From positions 3,282,501 to 3,346,500 of the forward strand of contig NZ_CP086106.1 of assembly GCF_016765655.2 (NCBI RefSeq): DNA of 64,000 nucleotides. The letters run 5' to 3'. Positions 1 through 8,490 of this stretch are shown piece after piece. The notes under the pieces are model-generated. The model was not told the origin of the DNA and made no database searches. It was given only the letters and a program-made list of their open reading frames with translations. The stretch comes from Skermanella mucosa. Lineage in GTDB: Bacteria > Pseudomonadota > Alphaproteobacteria > Azospirillales > Azospirillaceae. The stretch's first letter is position 1. Each line of letters starts with the position of its first letter. The position numbers and the translations under genes were made by a program.

Positions 1-157
1 AACGATTCCCCTCGGCCCGGGCTTTCAGCGTACCGGCTGCGATCCGGCGCAGGATGGTCCTACTCGAGCAGCGCAGCAGGGAGGCGGTCTCGCCAACGGT
101 GAGGAACCGTGGCACGGCTTGGACAGGTGGCGGTGACTGGCGTCTGATCATGGTCAT
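1..157 (-). CDS. Partial excisionase/MerR-type helix-turn-helix protein (C-terminus outside window)
   Basis: Reading the minus strand from an ATG at 155-157 gives an open frame of about 52 residues that runs off the left edge. It contains PRFLTVGETASLLRCSS followed by RTILRRIAAGTLKA, the usual pattern of the short excisionase-like helix-turn-helix domain (a TVxEAAxLLxxSxRTVxRxIxxGxLxA consensus known for that family). Such proteins act as recombination directionality factors or small plasmid/phage regulators. Another ATG lies two codons downstream and the ribosome-binding site is weak, so the exact start is uncertain. Its place at the edge of a transposon-rich stretch fits a mobile element extending to the left. 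Confidence 0.55.
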   Translation of the reverse strand, partial: MTMIRRQSPPPVQAVPRFLTVGETASLLRCSSRTILRRIAAGTLKARAEGNR

Positions 158-756
158 CTCGCTGGGAGCGGAAAAGGTCGTCGACGTCGACCTAGTCACG
201 CAAAGGAGGTGATCAAACGGACATCGCGGTCGACGCCGAGGAGCCCCGCCTTCGGAACAAATTTCTGTTCTCGCCTCTCCCGGACGGCCCGCACGAAGTG
301 CGGGTAGATTCAGAGTTTAGGATTAGAGAGTTGGGGGGCGAAATCGTATGAGAATTCAATCGTTTGACCATGCTGGTATCGACCTGGCTGCGGGGCGGCG
401 GTGACCTGGCTGCGGGGCAACAGTGACCTGACTGCGGGGCAGCGGTGACCTGGACAAGCGCATTTCGCGACAACCGCCCATCGTTTGCCAGATCGCCGCG
501 GTTTCGCCGTTGGCCGCCACATCTTCAGATCGCGTTAATCTCCCGGCCATGCAAAGACTTATATCATGCTTGTTCGCCGACAGAAACTCGAGCGGGATCT
601 AGAGTCTTCCAGGCATAGATCATCGGTCTTTCTGTGATACGGCAAAAAGACCGACGACCCCTCAGTCCGTCTACCAAAACATGACGGCCATCGCTGCGCT
701 CAGGACACCGGGCCGACTATCTATCGCCATTTTTTTACATTAGTGAGGATTAGACG
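158..756. other. Intergenic stretch with tandem repeats
   Basis: I see no convincing gene here. Short open frames on the minus strand at 213-550 are products of the 22-bp repeats at 381-453. A very strong Shine-Dalgarno-like string lies at 202-214, but no sensible reading frame follows it. Confidence 0.5.
381..453. repeat. 22-bp direct tandem repeat, about 3.3 copies
   Basis: Three units begin at 381, 403 and 425, and a fourth partial unit begins at 447. Each starts with GACCTG followed by g/a, then CTGCGGGGC, and ends in a variable six bases. The copies differ at only a few positions. The array lies in a non-coding stretch. It could be an iteron-like or operator array or a remnant of an element end; nothing in the sequence decides between these. 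Confidence 0.7.
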
Positions 757-906
757 ATGACCATCAAGAGCGCCTTGAGCATTCAGCAGATCAATAGGCA
801 GACTGTGATCTTCGACGGCGAGGCGTTTGGCACCATTTGTGGATCGGCGTCCAAGCTTGGACCACGAGCTGGACCGGCTCAAGCTGCTGAATTTTTAAGG
901 AAATAA
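757..906 (+). CDS. Possible small protein of 49 residues or truncated gene
   Basis: An ATG at 757 follows a GTGAGGAT stretch 8-15 bases upstream that could serve as a ribosome-binding site, behind a T-rich run. The frame reads MTIKSALSIQQINRQTVIFD and continues to a stop at 904-906. The first half looks protein-like; the last 20 residues (GPRAGPAQAAEFLRK) do not, so this may be the truncated start of a longer gene whose remainder was lost when transposons inserted downstream. I do not recognise a family. Confidence 0.25.
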   Translation: MTIKSALSIQQINRQTVIFDGEAFGTICGSASKLGPRAGPAQAAEFLRK

Positions 907-1304
907 AGCTCTTAGGTGGCTCTTCATCGGCGCCGACAGAAGGTCACCGCTTGATGCAAATCTGCAATGTGAATTAACAAGATATGCGCCGCACACCCAT
1001 GGCGCAAGCTTGGAAGCTGATCCACATCCCGTCCACCGTTAACTCCACCTGCATCACGGCGCCATCAGCACGGCGGCCGATGGTTCATGCCTTTACAGCT
1101 GTACATCGAGAATCTCCGATCGATAGTCAGGCTGCGAAGTGCCTCGGTACATAAAGAAGGCTAGCCCGGATTATTGATGACGGGTTTGGGAGAGGCGATT
1201 GCGGGTGAGTCAAAAAGGCGCAGCGGGCGCGCTCAAGCCATTGGTTTCGTGTAGAATTTTGGTGTCTAGACAATTTCCGCACGAGCCCCGGAGGCGCACC
1301 CGCC
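907..1304. other. Intergenic, no gene seen
   Basis: Nothing supportable on either strand. The right part probably includes the left end of the IS1380-type remnant that begins at 1305, but I could not identify its inverted repeat. Confidence 0.4.
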
Positions 1305-1800
1305 GTGTCGAGCAATACAAGATTCCATCCCGGTTTGTCATCCCTTTCCGGCAAACCGGTGGTTGCTGCGTTGGACGGCGGCCGGTTGTCATCTGACAGC
1401 GGTGTTCTGCTGCTGGGCGGGATTGACCGGCACCTCGGGATTAGCGAGCGATTGGCGGGTTGCCTGCGCGATGACCGGGCGCCGGAGCGCGTCACGCACA
1501 GCTACGCCGAGATGATCCGCTTCCGCGCCTTGGCTATCGCCTGCGGCTATCCGGACGGCAACGACTGCGACGCGCTGCGCGCCGATCCGGCCTTCAAAAT
1601 GGCGGTCGGCCGATTGCCGGAGAGCGATGGGGATCTGTGTTCGCAGCCGACCATCTCGCGGCTGGAGAACAAGCCGGGGCGGGTTGCGCTGCTGCGCATG
1701 ATGGCGGCGATGATCGACCTGTTCTGCGACAGCTTCGCCCAGGTGCCGCGCCGCGTGGTGCTGGATATCGACGACACCGAGGACAAGGTCCACGGAGAGT
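1305..1800 (+). pseudogene. IS1380-family transposase, N-terminal remnant
   Basis: The frame from GTG 1305 carries the conserved start of IS1380-type DDE transposases: VVAALDGGRLSSDSGVLLL, then GYPDGNDCDALRADPAFKMA, then SQPTISRLEN and VVLDIDDTED, where the second D belongs to the catalytic DDE triad. A full protein of this family is about 430-460 residues. Here homology stops after roughly 165 residues at DDTEDKVHGE, and the frame continues with unrelated sequence to a stop at 1865. The gene was cut when the IS256-type fragment on the opposite strand became joined near 1800-1845. It is inactive. Confidence 0.85.
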
Positions 1801-1845
1801 GCGGGAGAACCGGAATTTCGTGTGAGGGCGGGCGGTTTCGCATGA

Positions 1846-2165
1846 TCAGGCGAATGCCTTTGTGAAGCGCTCACCGAAGAGGACGGCGAACTGAGCCTTT
1901 GCCATGGCCCATTCGCGTGCCGGCATGGTCCACTGTTTATCGGTCCTGTGCAAGACCAGGAAGATCAGCTTCAGGGCGGCATCGTCAGTCGGGAAGTGAC
2001 CTCGGGCGCGAACGGCCCGGCGGAGCTTGGCATTCAAGGATTCGATGGCGTCGGTGGTGTACAGGATGCGCCGGACCTCGGCCGGGAAGGCGTAGAACGG
2101 CACCACCTCGTTCCAGGCGCGGCGCCAGCGCGGGCTGATGGCCGGATACTTGCGTCCCCAAGCGC
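1846..2165 (-). pseudogene. IS256-family transposase, C-terminal remnant
   Basis: The minus-strand frame starting inside the gene (SAWGRKYPAISPRWRRAWNE, then VVPFYAFPAEVRRILYTTDA, then IESLNAKLRRAVRARGHFP) is the highly conserved end of IS256-type mutator transposases. The last acidic residue of the DDE triad lies in the IESLN segment. It ends normally at 1846 (GERFTKAFA). About 300 N-terminal residues are missing: the upstream frame passes straight into an IS5-type fragment at about 2170-2185. It has no start of its own and is inactive. Confidence 0.85.
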
Positions 2166-2386
2166 TGTCCTCGAAGAGGCCTGCAGCAGCAGCGCCCGCA
2201 GCAGCTTCTCCGGCGGGATCGATGGTCGCCCAATCCTGGAGTACAGCCCCTCGAAGGCCGGCGACATTACCTCCAGCGCCTCGTCCACGATGGCCCGGAT
2301 CGGCCGCAACGGATGGCTCGCCGGAACCCGCGCTTCACAGCTCACGTAGCTGAACAGACCCTCGCTGCGTTCGTCCAATCCCCGCA
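2166..2386 (-). pseudogene. IS5-family transposase, N-terminal remnant
   Basis: From an ATG at 2384-2386 the minus strand reads MRGLDERSEGLFSYVSCEAR and continues through HPLRPIRAIVDEAL and GRPSIPPEKLLRALLLQA. This is the DUF772-type N-terminal domain of one group of IS5-like transposases. Homology ends right after LLLQA, where YSIRSE-type sequence is expected, and is replaced by the frame that leads into the IS256 fragment. About 65-70 residues survive out of roughly 350 or more. It is inactive. Confidence 0.8.
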
Positions 2387-2442
2387 TCGTCCCCTCGCCG
2401 GCCGCAGTCTCCACCACCGAAGAGAATCACGACCGCCCGGCC

Positions 2443-2658
2443 GTGCACAGCCCTTTTTCCGCAGCCTGCTATATCCGCCAGTCGACCTTCCAGCAGGTCG
2501 GACACAATCAGGAATCGACCCGCCTGCAGTATGGCCTGGTCGATCGGGCGCGGCAGCTCGGCTGGGCGTCCGAGCGCATCGTCGTGATCGACGAGGACCT
2601 CAGCCGCTCCGGCGCCTCGGCCGAGGCCCGGGCGGGCTTCCAGCGCCGGCTGGCCGCG
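2443..2658 (+). pseudogene. Serine recombinase (resolvase/invertase type), N-terminal remnant
   Basis: The frame AACYIRQSTFQQVGHNQEST, then RLQYGLVDRARQLGW, then VIDEDLSRSGASAEARAGF matches the catalytic domain of large serine recombinases, with the nucleophile serine in the YIRQST motif and the usual RSG segment. Homology breaks off at about residue 72, where the minus-strand IS1182 fragment begins. The large recombinases of this type run to 500 or more residues. It is a dead remnant and may mark an older site-specific element at this locus. Confidence 0.75.
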
Positions 2659-3068
2659 GCCGGGCCGGCTGCCAGGTCGCGGCGCTGCCGGGCCACCGCC
2701 GCCTCGGCCTCGCGCAGGCAGTCGCGCAGGATCGGCGGGCGCCGGAACGACGCCGCGCCCGCGCCGGCCCGCACCCGCATGCCGTCCTGGACGACCGGGC
2801 CCAGGCTGGCAACGCCGGCATGCCGCAGGGCGGCGAAGCCTTCGGTGAGCAGGCGCTCGATCACCTCGGCATGGCCGACCCGGAAGTCCGCCAGGGTCTT
2901 GTGATTGACACTCATGCCGCCGCACAGCCACTGGTAGGCCGCGTGCTCGTCGTACAGCCGGGCCAGCTCGCGCGCGCTGCCGACACCCTCGACGGTGGCG
3001 TAGAGCCACAGCGCCGCCAGCACCCGCGGGTCCGCCGGCGGATGCCCCGGCCGGGTCGAAAGATTCAC
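2659..3068 (-). pseudogene. IS1182-type transposase, internal fragment
   Basis: The minus frame contains LSTRPGHPPADPRVLAALWL, then YATVEGVGSARELARL, CGGMSVNHKTLADFRVGH and SLGPVVQDGMRVRAGAGAAS. These are in the order seen in IS1182-like transposases, with the first catalytic aspartate in the QDGMRVRA segment. Both ends are missing: the upstream part joins the IS5 region near 3070, and the downstream part meets the resolvase fragment at about 2660. It is inactive. Confidence 0.75.
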
Positions 3069-3147
3069 AGGCTCTGAGAGCTTGGGAGGCCTTGCGGCTC
3101 TCCGCAGGGGTCTCCCGCTTGTTCTTGCAGATGTGAGTTGAGCGCTG

Positions 3148-3180
3148 CTCCCCTGACTGCCCGTTACGAGAGTCAGGGAG
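3148..3180. repeat. Inverted repeat, 10-11 bp arms
   Basis: CTCCCCTGACT at 3148-3158 is complementary to AGTCAGGGAG at 3171-3180, with one unpaired G and a 12-nt loop. It lies just beyond the end of the IS5-type pseudogene and may be part of that element's terminus or a rho-independent-like hairpin (no T-run follows). Confidence 0.5.
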
Positions 3181-3203
3181 GAGGCAGGCGCTTTCGGTTC
3201 GGG

Positions 3204-4027
3204 TTAACGAGGCGGTCCAGCATGATGCGGATGGCGGCGAGGGTGACCATGGCCTCGGAGACCTCCGGCAGTTCCTCGTAATCCTTTGACGGGCGCCGCC
3301 ATCGCCCAAGCCAACCGAGTGGTCTTTCGACGACCCACCGGCGCGGGACGACGACGAAACGAGGTGCCGGCGATCCGGCGGACGATGATCAGTGTCAGGT
3401 CGAGCAGGAAGCAGGCGAGCAGAACCGGCAGTCGGTTGGAGATGCTGTGGGCGAAGATCGCCTTGAGCCAACGGTACTGACCCTTGATCCGCGTCAGCAG
3501 ATCGCCGGCGTTGTCGGCATCCTGGATATTGGCGGCATGGACGAGAACACCGAGCAGGAAGCCGGAGGTATCGACCGCGACGTGACGCATCGATCGCGGA
3601 GCTTCAACGATCCATCCCTTGATCCTCTTGGCCGCATCGTAGCCGCGCGGCCCCCCTTTTCCGTCGTCCTGACGGTTCGTGTATCGAGGATGGGCACCGC
3701 CGAGCTTGGCTCCCGACCCTCCTCCCGCGGCAGTGTCAGCAGATGATGGCGCATGGTCTCCCAGACGCCGGCCTGCAGGAAAGCGCGGAAACTAGAGATA
3801 CACCGTAGGCCATGGCGGAAAACTGGGCGGCGGCCAATGCCGCCACTGGCAGCCGGTCCGCACGACGTAGAACAGGCCGTCCAGTAACTGCCGCATGTCA
3901 TCGTTCGAGGCCGCCCGCCCGGCTTCGCAGGCGGAATGAACGCCTCAAGCAGGCGATACTGGTCACAGCTCAAGGCTTGGCCGGAGCCAAAATTCCCAAC
4001 CGGCGCGCGATCTTCGGGCGTCCACAT
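3204..4027 (-). pseudogene. IS5-family (IS427-like) transposase, frameshifted
   Basis: Two minus-strand frames together give a nearly full transposase. From 4027, MWTPEDRAPVGNFGSGQALS and DQYRLLEAFIPPAKPGGRPR are followed, after shifts, by FRAFLQAGVWETMRHHLL and SAVPILDTRTVRTTEKGG (first catalytic D). The other frame then gives VAVDTSGFLLGVLVHAANIQ, DADNAGDLLTRIKGQYRWLK and the [10 protein letters not shown] end. At least three frameshifts are needed, including one near 3900, one near 3600 and one near 3370. IS427-group elements often use a single programmed shift, but the number and spread here indicate decay. Confidence 0.8.
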
Positions 4028-4124
4028 CGGCAGCCTCCACCATCAGGATTGCCCTCGTGAACAGTCGTACCGCAACCCCATCGCCGACGCTTGCAGACCT
4101 GCGCCTTACTTTCGAAACGGGCAG

Positions 4125-4689
4125 TCAGTCATCTGCTTGGCCCAGCCCTGCTGGAGCGCCGCCGAAATACAGGTCGAGGGCTGCCAGGATTATCGGCGTT
4201 CGCCGCAGTCCGGTCACGGCGCTGATCCGGTCGATCATTTCGACCGTCCCAGGCGTCAGCCACAGCTTCTTGGATACCCCCACCTTCAGCGTCGGCCGGT
4301 AATGGATGTCCCGGCCGGCGCTTCGTGCTTCGACCAGCATCGGAATCGCCTTTTCTACGATGGCGCCCGGCTGATCCTTTATCCGCTCCCAGCAGGCCGG
4401 CGAGATCCGCCCAAAATGGATACCGACATCTCTCTCGCCGCGTTGGGGCATTTCCGCTTATCTCCCCGGTCCTGAACTCGTCCATCAGCACGTGCTGCGC
4501 GAGAACGATGCTGATCTCACGCGGCGGCACCTGTATCCCCCCAGCTGCACCTTCCCGCGATGCTCTGCCTTCGGTTTCCCAAGGCCGGGCAGGTAAACCC
4601 GACCCGCCGGCCTTCGGCGCCGACCTGAGCCACTGCTCGATCAGCGCATCCTTGGCCTTCGCCAATGGCACCTTGAAAGCCACTTCCAC
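4125..4689 (-). pseudogene. Probable ribbon-helix-helix protein, frameshifted
   Basis: A GTG at 4689 follows a GAGGGGG stretch and opens a frame beginning MEVAFKVPLAKAKDALIEQW that stays protein-like to about 4455 (PPREISIVLAQHVLMDEF). A second frame from 4451 to 4125 continues with RDVGIHFGRISPACWERIKD and ends with KKLWLTPGTVEMIDRISAVT followed by GLRRTPIILAALDLYF. That end has the beta-strand, helix, helix pattern of ribbon-helix-helix DNA-binding domains. The two halves join through a shift in the GAGAGAG run near 4440, giving about 188 residues. Such proteins are often plasmid partition, antitoxin or copy-control factors. No partner toxin is visible; neighbours are transposon remnants. 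Confidence 0.45.
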
Positions 4690-4769
4690 CCCCTCGCGAA
4701 ACAGACTACTGTTCCGCGGAAGTCTACCCTACGTTAGGGACACGCACCAGCAGCTGGGGACACCGAAAT

Positions 4770-5601
4770 GGCATTGTCACGTTAACTTGGATTTGCCGTG
4801 CGAAGACGTCAGCGGTCGGTAAGTCGGCCTTTATGCCGTCATCCGGACGCAGGTTTCCTGCTTCCAGACCTCGAACGCGTTGGTACGGTAGGCGCGGTAC
4901 TCGGCAGCACTCATAAGATGCCGACGGGGATGGCTGTGCTGGAGAATGGGACCGTGGGCGGACAGGAATTGCTGGGCCTGCCGGGGTGACTTGAACCGCT
5001 TCATCCGCCGTTCGCGCTGGCGGGTCGGCAGATGCGAGTTCTCGGCGCGATTGTTCAGGTAGCGGCTTTGCCGGTGTTCAACGTGTGGGATGACCTGGCG
5101 CTTGGCCGCGGCGTAGCTTTTCAGCTGATCGGTGACCACCACCCGCAGCACATAGCGCAAGCCCTCAGCAGCTTCTTGAAGAAGCGCTTGGCCGCCCTGG
5201 TGTTGCGCCGGCTCTGCACCAGCACGTCGAGCGCCACGCCGTCCTGATCGACCGCACGCCAGAGGTAGTGCTGGACGCCGTTGATCCGGATGAACACCTC
5301 ATCCAAATGCCAGTGATCGCCCGGCCTTGGTCGGCGCCGCCGCAGTCGGTCGGCGAAAGTCTGGGCGAACTTCCGACACCAGCGCCGGATCGTTTCGTAG
5401 GAGACTACTACGCCCCGCTCCGCCAGCATGAGCTCGATGTCCCGGAAGCTGAGACAGAACGTGTGGTACAGTCAAACGGCGTGACTGATGATTTCGGCTG
5501 GGAAGCGGTGACGATGATGAGGATCAAGGACGCGTGTCATTCCGCCACCGTGCCCCACCCGAACATCAAATGCCATCTCAGTCCGTTAACGTGACGATGC
5601 C
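4770..5601. mobile_element. IS6-family insertion sequence (832 bp)
   Basis: The ends are a 17-bp inverted repeat: GGCATTGTCACGTTAAC at 4770-4786 and its complement at 5585-5601 (GGCATCGTCACGTTAAC on the minus strand), with one mismatch. The length of 832 bp and a single transposase on the minus strand fit IS6. The expected 8-bp target duplication is absent: the flanks are ACCGAAAT on the left and GGGTTAAG on the right. That is what is left after cointegrate resolution or recombination between two copies, which is how IS6 elements assemble composite regions. The transposase is dead, so the copy can only be moved in trans. Confidence 0.85.
4831..5540 (-). pseudogene. IS6-family transposase, inactivated
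   Basis: From ATG 5540 the minus strand reads RHRFPAEIISHAV, then a TGA (5472-5474, where the family has tryptophan), then LYHTFCLSFRDIELMLAERG and YETIRRWCRKFAQTFADRL. It continues through HWHLDEVFIRINGVQHYLWR with the first catalytic D and RRNTRAAKRFFKKLLR. Near 5150 the frame shifts to LRYVLRVVVTDQLKSYAAAK (second D) and RAENSHLPTRQRERRMKRF (catalytic E), and it stops at 4831. A premature stop and a frameshift therefore disrupt a protein of the usual 235 residues. Confidence 0.85.
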
Positions 5602-5652
5602 GGGTTAAGAGCCGGCGACGCACCTGTTGATGAGCCAAATCGCTGATGGCGC

Positions 5653-6900
5653 TCAGAGGACGGGAACCGTCAGCGCCCGTGCGGCTCGGTCAAGCAATGC
5701 CATCAGCTCATCCAGTTGATCGCGACCGGAATGAAGATCGAGCCGGCTGAGCATTACCGAGTCCGTCGAGGAGGCAATCTGGTCGGGGCCGAAGCCGCAC
5801 TGCCGGCATGCCGCGACATCGGCAAGAACCTCGCACCTCAGCCGCTGGCTCCGCGGCTGCCATTTCATGGTCAACAGAGTCCGTGCCCTGCGGTCCGGCA
5901 CGCTGTACCTGATCCGCAAGTCGGCCCCTCCCGCCGCCGTGAAGTAGACCTCCAAATCATCCGACCGGGTATCGCAACACTCGCGCAGTTGACCAACGAA
6001 CCCTCTGGCCCACGGATCAAGAACGTCAAGGAAACGCTCCTCATTGCGGTCAAAATCGTCAGGACTGACACTCATCCCCTCCGAGGACGGATGATTGCCG
6101 CCGTCTCGACCGCCTTCCGGCCTCAACCGTCCCGCGGACTCCGGATCTTCACCCCTGAGAAGTGCTTTCCGCAAAACCTCCTGAATGCGACCGTCTACAA
6201 GACTGGCCGGAATGGCTTCATATGGATAGGTTCTGTCGCTCTCATTGTTACAAACCGGAAGAAATTCCCGGATGAGCGTCGTTTCCGCAGCGGACACAGC
6301 CGCACGGATCTCCTCCGTGTTTCCAGCCGACAGGTCGGGGCTCGGAAGCACCCGCACATAGACGGCCGTAAACCGGGCAAGCGTCTCTTTGTCCAACCGG
6401 GAAAACGCCTGCCAGTTTTCGAGTGCGAAGCGCACCCGCTTGAACCCCGCCACCATACCGCGATCCCGCTCGATCGTCTCGGGAGCGCCCCGGCCGATCT
6501 GATCGATCAGGTCACCACTGAAGGTGGCCAGTACCCGCTCGAGCACGGTCGGCGGCAATGATACGTTGCGGCCGCGCATCGTGAAGGTACCAAGATGCTT
6601 GTCCCACCGGAACCGTGACACATCGCCGGAAAAGGGATTGTTTTTCCTCCCACGATACTTCCCGATATAGATCAGGCCCTCATCGAAGAACAAAGCATAG
6701 ATGCCGGGACCCGCGAACGAGGCAGTATCATCAAGGTGCTTGAACCGGATAACCGAATCGAACGGCGAGGGGTTGCCGGGCCAGGGCTTCTTTTCTACCA
6801 GATCGAAGAGATCGGTCCAGGAATAGTTTTGTACCTGAAGCATATGTTTCCCCAGCTTGACGCGGCCATCTTGAGTATCACGACGCATTACGGACACCAT
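5653..6900 (-). CDS. GIY-YIG-like nuclease-domain protein of unknown function (415 aa)
   Basis: Residues 66-80 read GIYALFFDEGLIYIG, with the spacing of the two signature strands of GIY-YIG nucleases. RFRWDKHL at 97-104 could supply the conserved arginine. After this the protein continues with an unrecognised middle part (about 110-270) and a C-terminal part (about 290-415) containing DLEVYFTAAGGADLRIRYSV and the pair CRQC. I do not know that C-terminal domain. The start used is 6900; in-frame ATGs at residues 5 and 20 are alternatives, and the conserved domain lies well after all of them. It stands alone between an IS6 copy and an exonuclease gene, so it may be cargo of the IS6-built region. 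GIY-YIG folds also occur in repair enzymes and defence effectors, so a nuclease role is inference only. Confidence 0.65.
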   Translation of the reverse strand: MVSVMRRDTQDGRVKLGKHMLQVQNYSWTDLFDLVEKKPWPGNPSPFDSVIRFKHLDDTASFAGPGIYALFFDEGLIYIGKYRGRKNNPFSGDVSRFRWDKHLGTFTMRGRNVSLPPTVLERVLATFSGDLIDQIGRGAPETIERDRGMVAGFKRVRFALENWQAFSRLDKETLARFTAVYVRVLPSPDLSAGNTEEIRAAVSAAETTLIREFLPVCNNESDRTYPYEAIPASLVDGRIQEVLRKALLRGEDPESAGRLRPEGGRDGGNHPSSEGMSVSPDDFDRNEERFLDVLDPWARGFVGQLRECCDTRSDDLEVYFTAAGGADLRIRYSVPDRRARTLLTMKWQPRSQRLRCEVLADVAACRQCGFGPDQIASSTDSVMLSRLDLHSGRDQLDELMALLDRAARALTVPVL

Positions 6901-7141
6901 GGCTGAGAAATAGTTGAGTCGAAGTTAATGGCTTGACCAGGAACCGGGTCCTGGAACTCCTTCGAACGTCCGGGGTGGAGAGGCTCCGCCGATGGATCCA
7001 GGGTCGCTGTCGAAGTGGTTCAAGCGGCCCCCATTCATCCGACCGGCGTGGCCGGGCGGGTGCAACGACAAGAAAGAGGATTGGCCGCTTCCGGCCGCCG
7101 GCAGGCAGGGACCATTGCGCCGCGCCCGATTGCCTCCTCGA

Positions 7142-8041
7142 TCAGGGGATCAGCATCGCCCTCGCGGCATGGCGGTCCCGCGCCGTCAGCCGGACCGGAA
7201 CGCCCGTGCAGCCGGCATTCGCCCTCAGCCACTCCAGTTCGGCATCCGCACCATCCTCCTGCAGGTCGCGGAACCATGCCCTGGCGCTGCCCGGGATCGA
7301 TCCGTCGTTCCACCGGTATCCGCGCCGCTTCAGCGCATCCTTGGCGTCGAACGGGCTGCCGATCGCCCACACCCTCGACGTCAGCATCCGTGCCCGCGCC
7401 AGCAGGCTCGCCATCGCGAGCGTTCCCGTCACCGGCAGCGTCCGGCTCAGAACCTCGACGCCCGCCAGGCAATCGACCTCGCCTCGATGTGCTCCGGCGA
7501 AGATGAAGCCCATGCGGAAGGCGACATAATCGAGCTTCGCCGAGCCGATGCCTTCGGCCTTCCAGTCGATCTCGGCCGCCGTGCAGGCCCAGGGCCTCGC
7601 CGCGAAAGCCGGCAGCCGCGCCTCGAGCTTCGGACGATCGAAGGACGCGTTGTGCGAGACCACCAGGTTCGAGGCGGCCAGCAGGTCGAGCACGGTCGCG
7701 TCGTCGATCCGCTGCCCGGCGACCATGTCCGTGGTGATGCCGGTCAGCGCGGTCACTTCCGCCGGCACTTCGGCGCCGCCGGCCGGCTGCTCCAGCCACG
7801 AACGGGCGGCCAGGATCCTGCCGAGCCTGCCGGTCGACGGGTCGTATTCCACCTGCACGGCCGCCAGTTCGATGATCTCGGCGTCGTGCTCGAGGCCGGT
7901 CGTCTCCGTGTCGACGTAGAGCAGCCGGCAGACCGTCGCATCCGGCGGCAGGTCGCCGTACCCGTCCGTTTGGCGGTAGACGTCGAAGACGCGGTAGCGG
8001 CCGGTGTCCTCCAGGGCGGCGGCCATTTCGGCCGGGGTCAT
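7142..8041 (-). CDS. DnaQ-like (DEDDh) 3'-5' exonuclease
   Basis: The three exonuclease motifs are present: VDTETTGLEHDAEIIELA (D44 and E46), VVSHNASFDRPKLE (D135) and HRGEVDCLAG (H185, D190). The arrangement is that of the DEDDh superfamily of metal-dependent 3'-5' exonucleases acting on DNA or RNA. The roughly 45 residues before motif I and the 110 after motif III are extra relative to the polymerase III epsilon core. Part of the C-terminal extension (WAIGSPFDAKDALKRRGYRW) resembles a stretch found after exonuclease domains in other stand-alone DnaQ-like proteins. It is a single gene, with no linked polymerase. Given the RNA-repair genes to the right, trimming of damaged RNA ends is possible but not shown by the sequence. 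Confidence 0.85.
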   Translation of the reverse strand: MTPAEMAAALEDTGRYRVFDVYRQTDGYGDLPPDATVCRLLYVDTETTGLEHDAEIIELAAVQVEYDPSTGRLGRILAARSWLEQPAGGAEVPAEVTALTGITTDMVAGQRIDDATVLDLLAASNLVVSHNASFDRPKLEARLPAFAARPWACTAAEIDWKAEGIGSAKLDYVAFRMGFIFAGAHRGEVDCLAGVEVLSRTLPVTGTLAMASLLARARMLTSRVWAIGSPFDAKDALKRRGYRWNDGSIPGSARAWFRDLQEDGADAELEWLRANAGCTGVPVRLTARDRHAARAMLIP

Positions 8042-8490
8042 GGCAGCGCTCCTCTCTGTGCCGGCTCACGGGCCGGATGCATCCGGTCGCCGTTCGACCA
8101 GCAACCAATACACGACCGAACATGGTGGAGGGAGTATGAAAACTTGGTTGAACCCGCGCCGTCCGGGGCAAACCGGTGGGGCCTGCGCCGAGGCGGCGCT
8201 CTCACGTCCCGTCCGGCTGTCCTGCGACGCCTGCCGCTCTCCCCTTGCCCACAGGCTTTCCTTACCCGAACTGCCGGATTTGCCGGCCCCGGCGGAACGC
8301 CGCCGTTCCCGAGCCGCCCGCCGCACCTGACCGGTCAGGCATCCGGCCGGCTGGTCACAGGACGTCGACATCAGCTTGCAGCTGCCGTGCCGGCCCGGCC
8401 TGCTCCGGCCCGCCTATACGATCGATACCTCGCGGCGATCAAACGGCCGGCGGTAGGATGATCGGCCAGGACTCCGGGGAAGGATGCCGA
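8042..8490. other. Intergenic, one weak small ORF
   Basis: The only candidate is a 64-residue frame on the plus strand at 8136-8330, starting MKTWLNPRRPGQTGGACAEA. It has a strong GGAGGGAG ribosome-binding site directly before its ATG, but its composition (many R, P, A) is that of random GC-rich sequence. I would not call it a gene without further support. Confidence 0.3.

Noticed and set aside
202-214. AAAGGAGGTGATC resembling the 16S rRNA 3' end in reverse
   Set aside because: It is only a perfect Shine-Dalgarno-type string; the neighbouring bases do not continue as 16S rRNA and no coding frame follows it.
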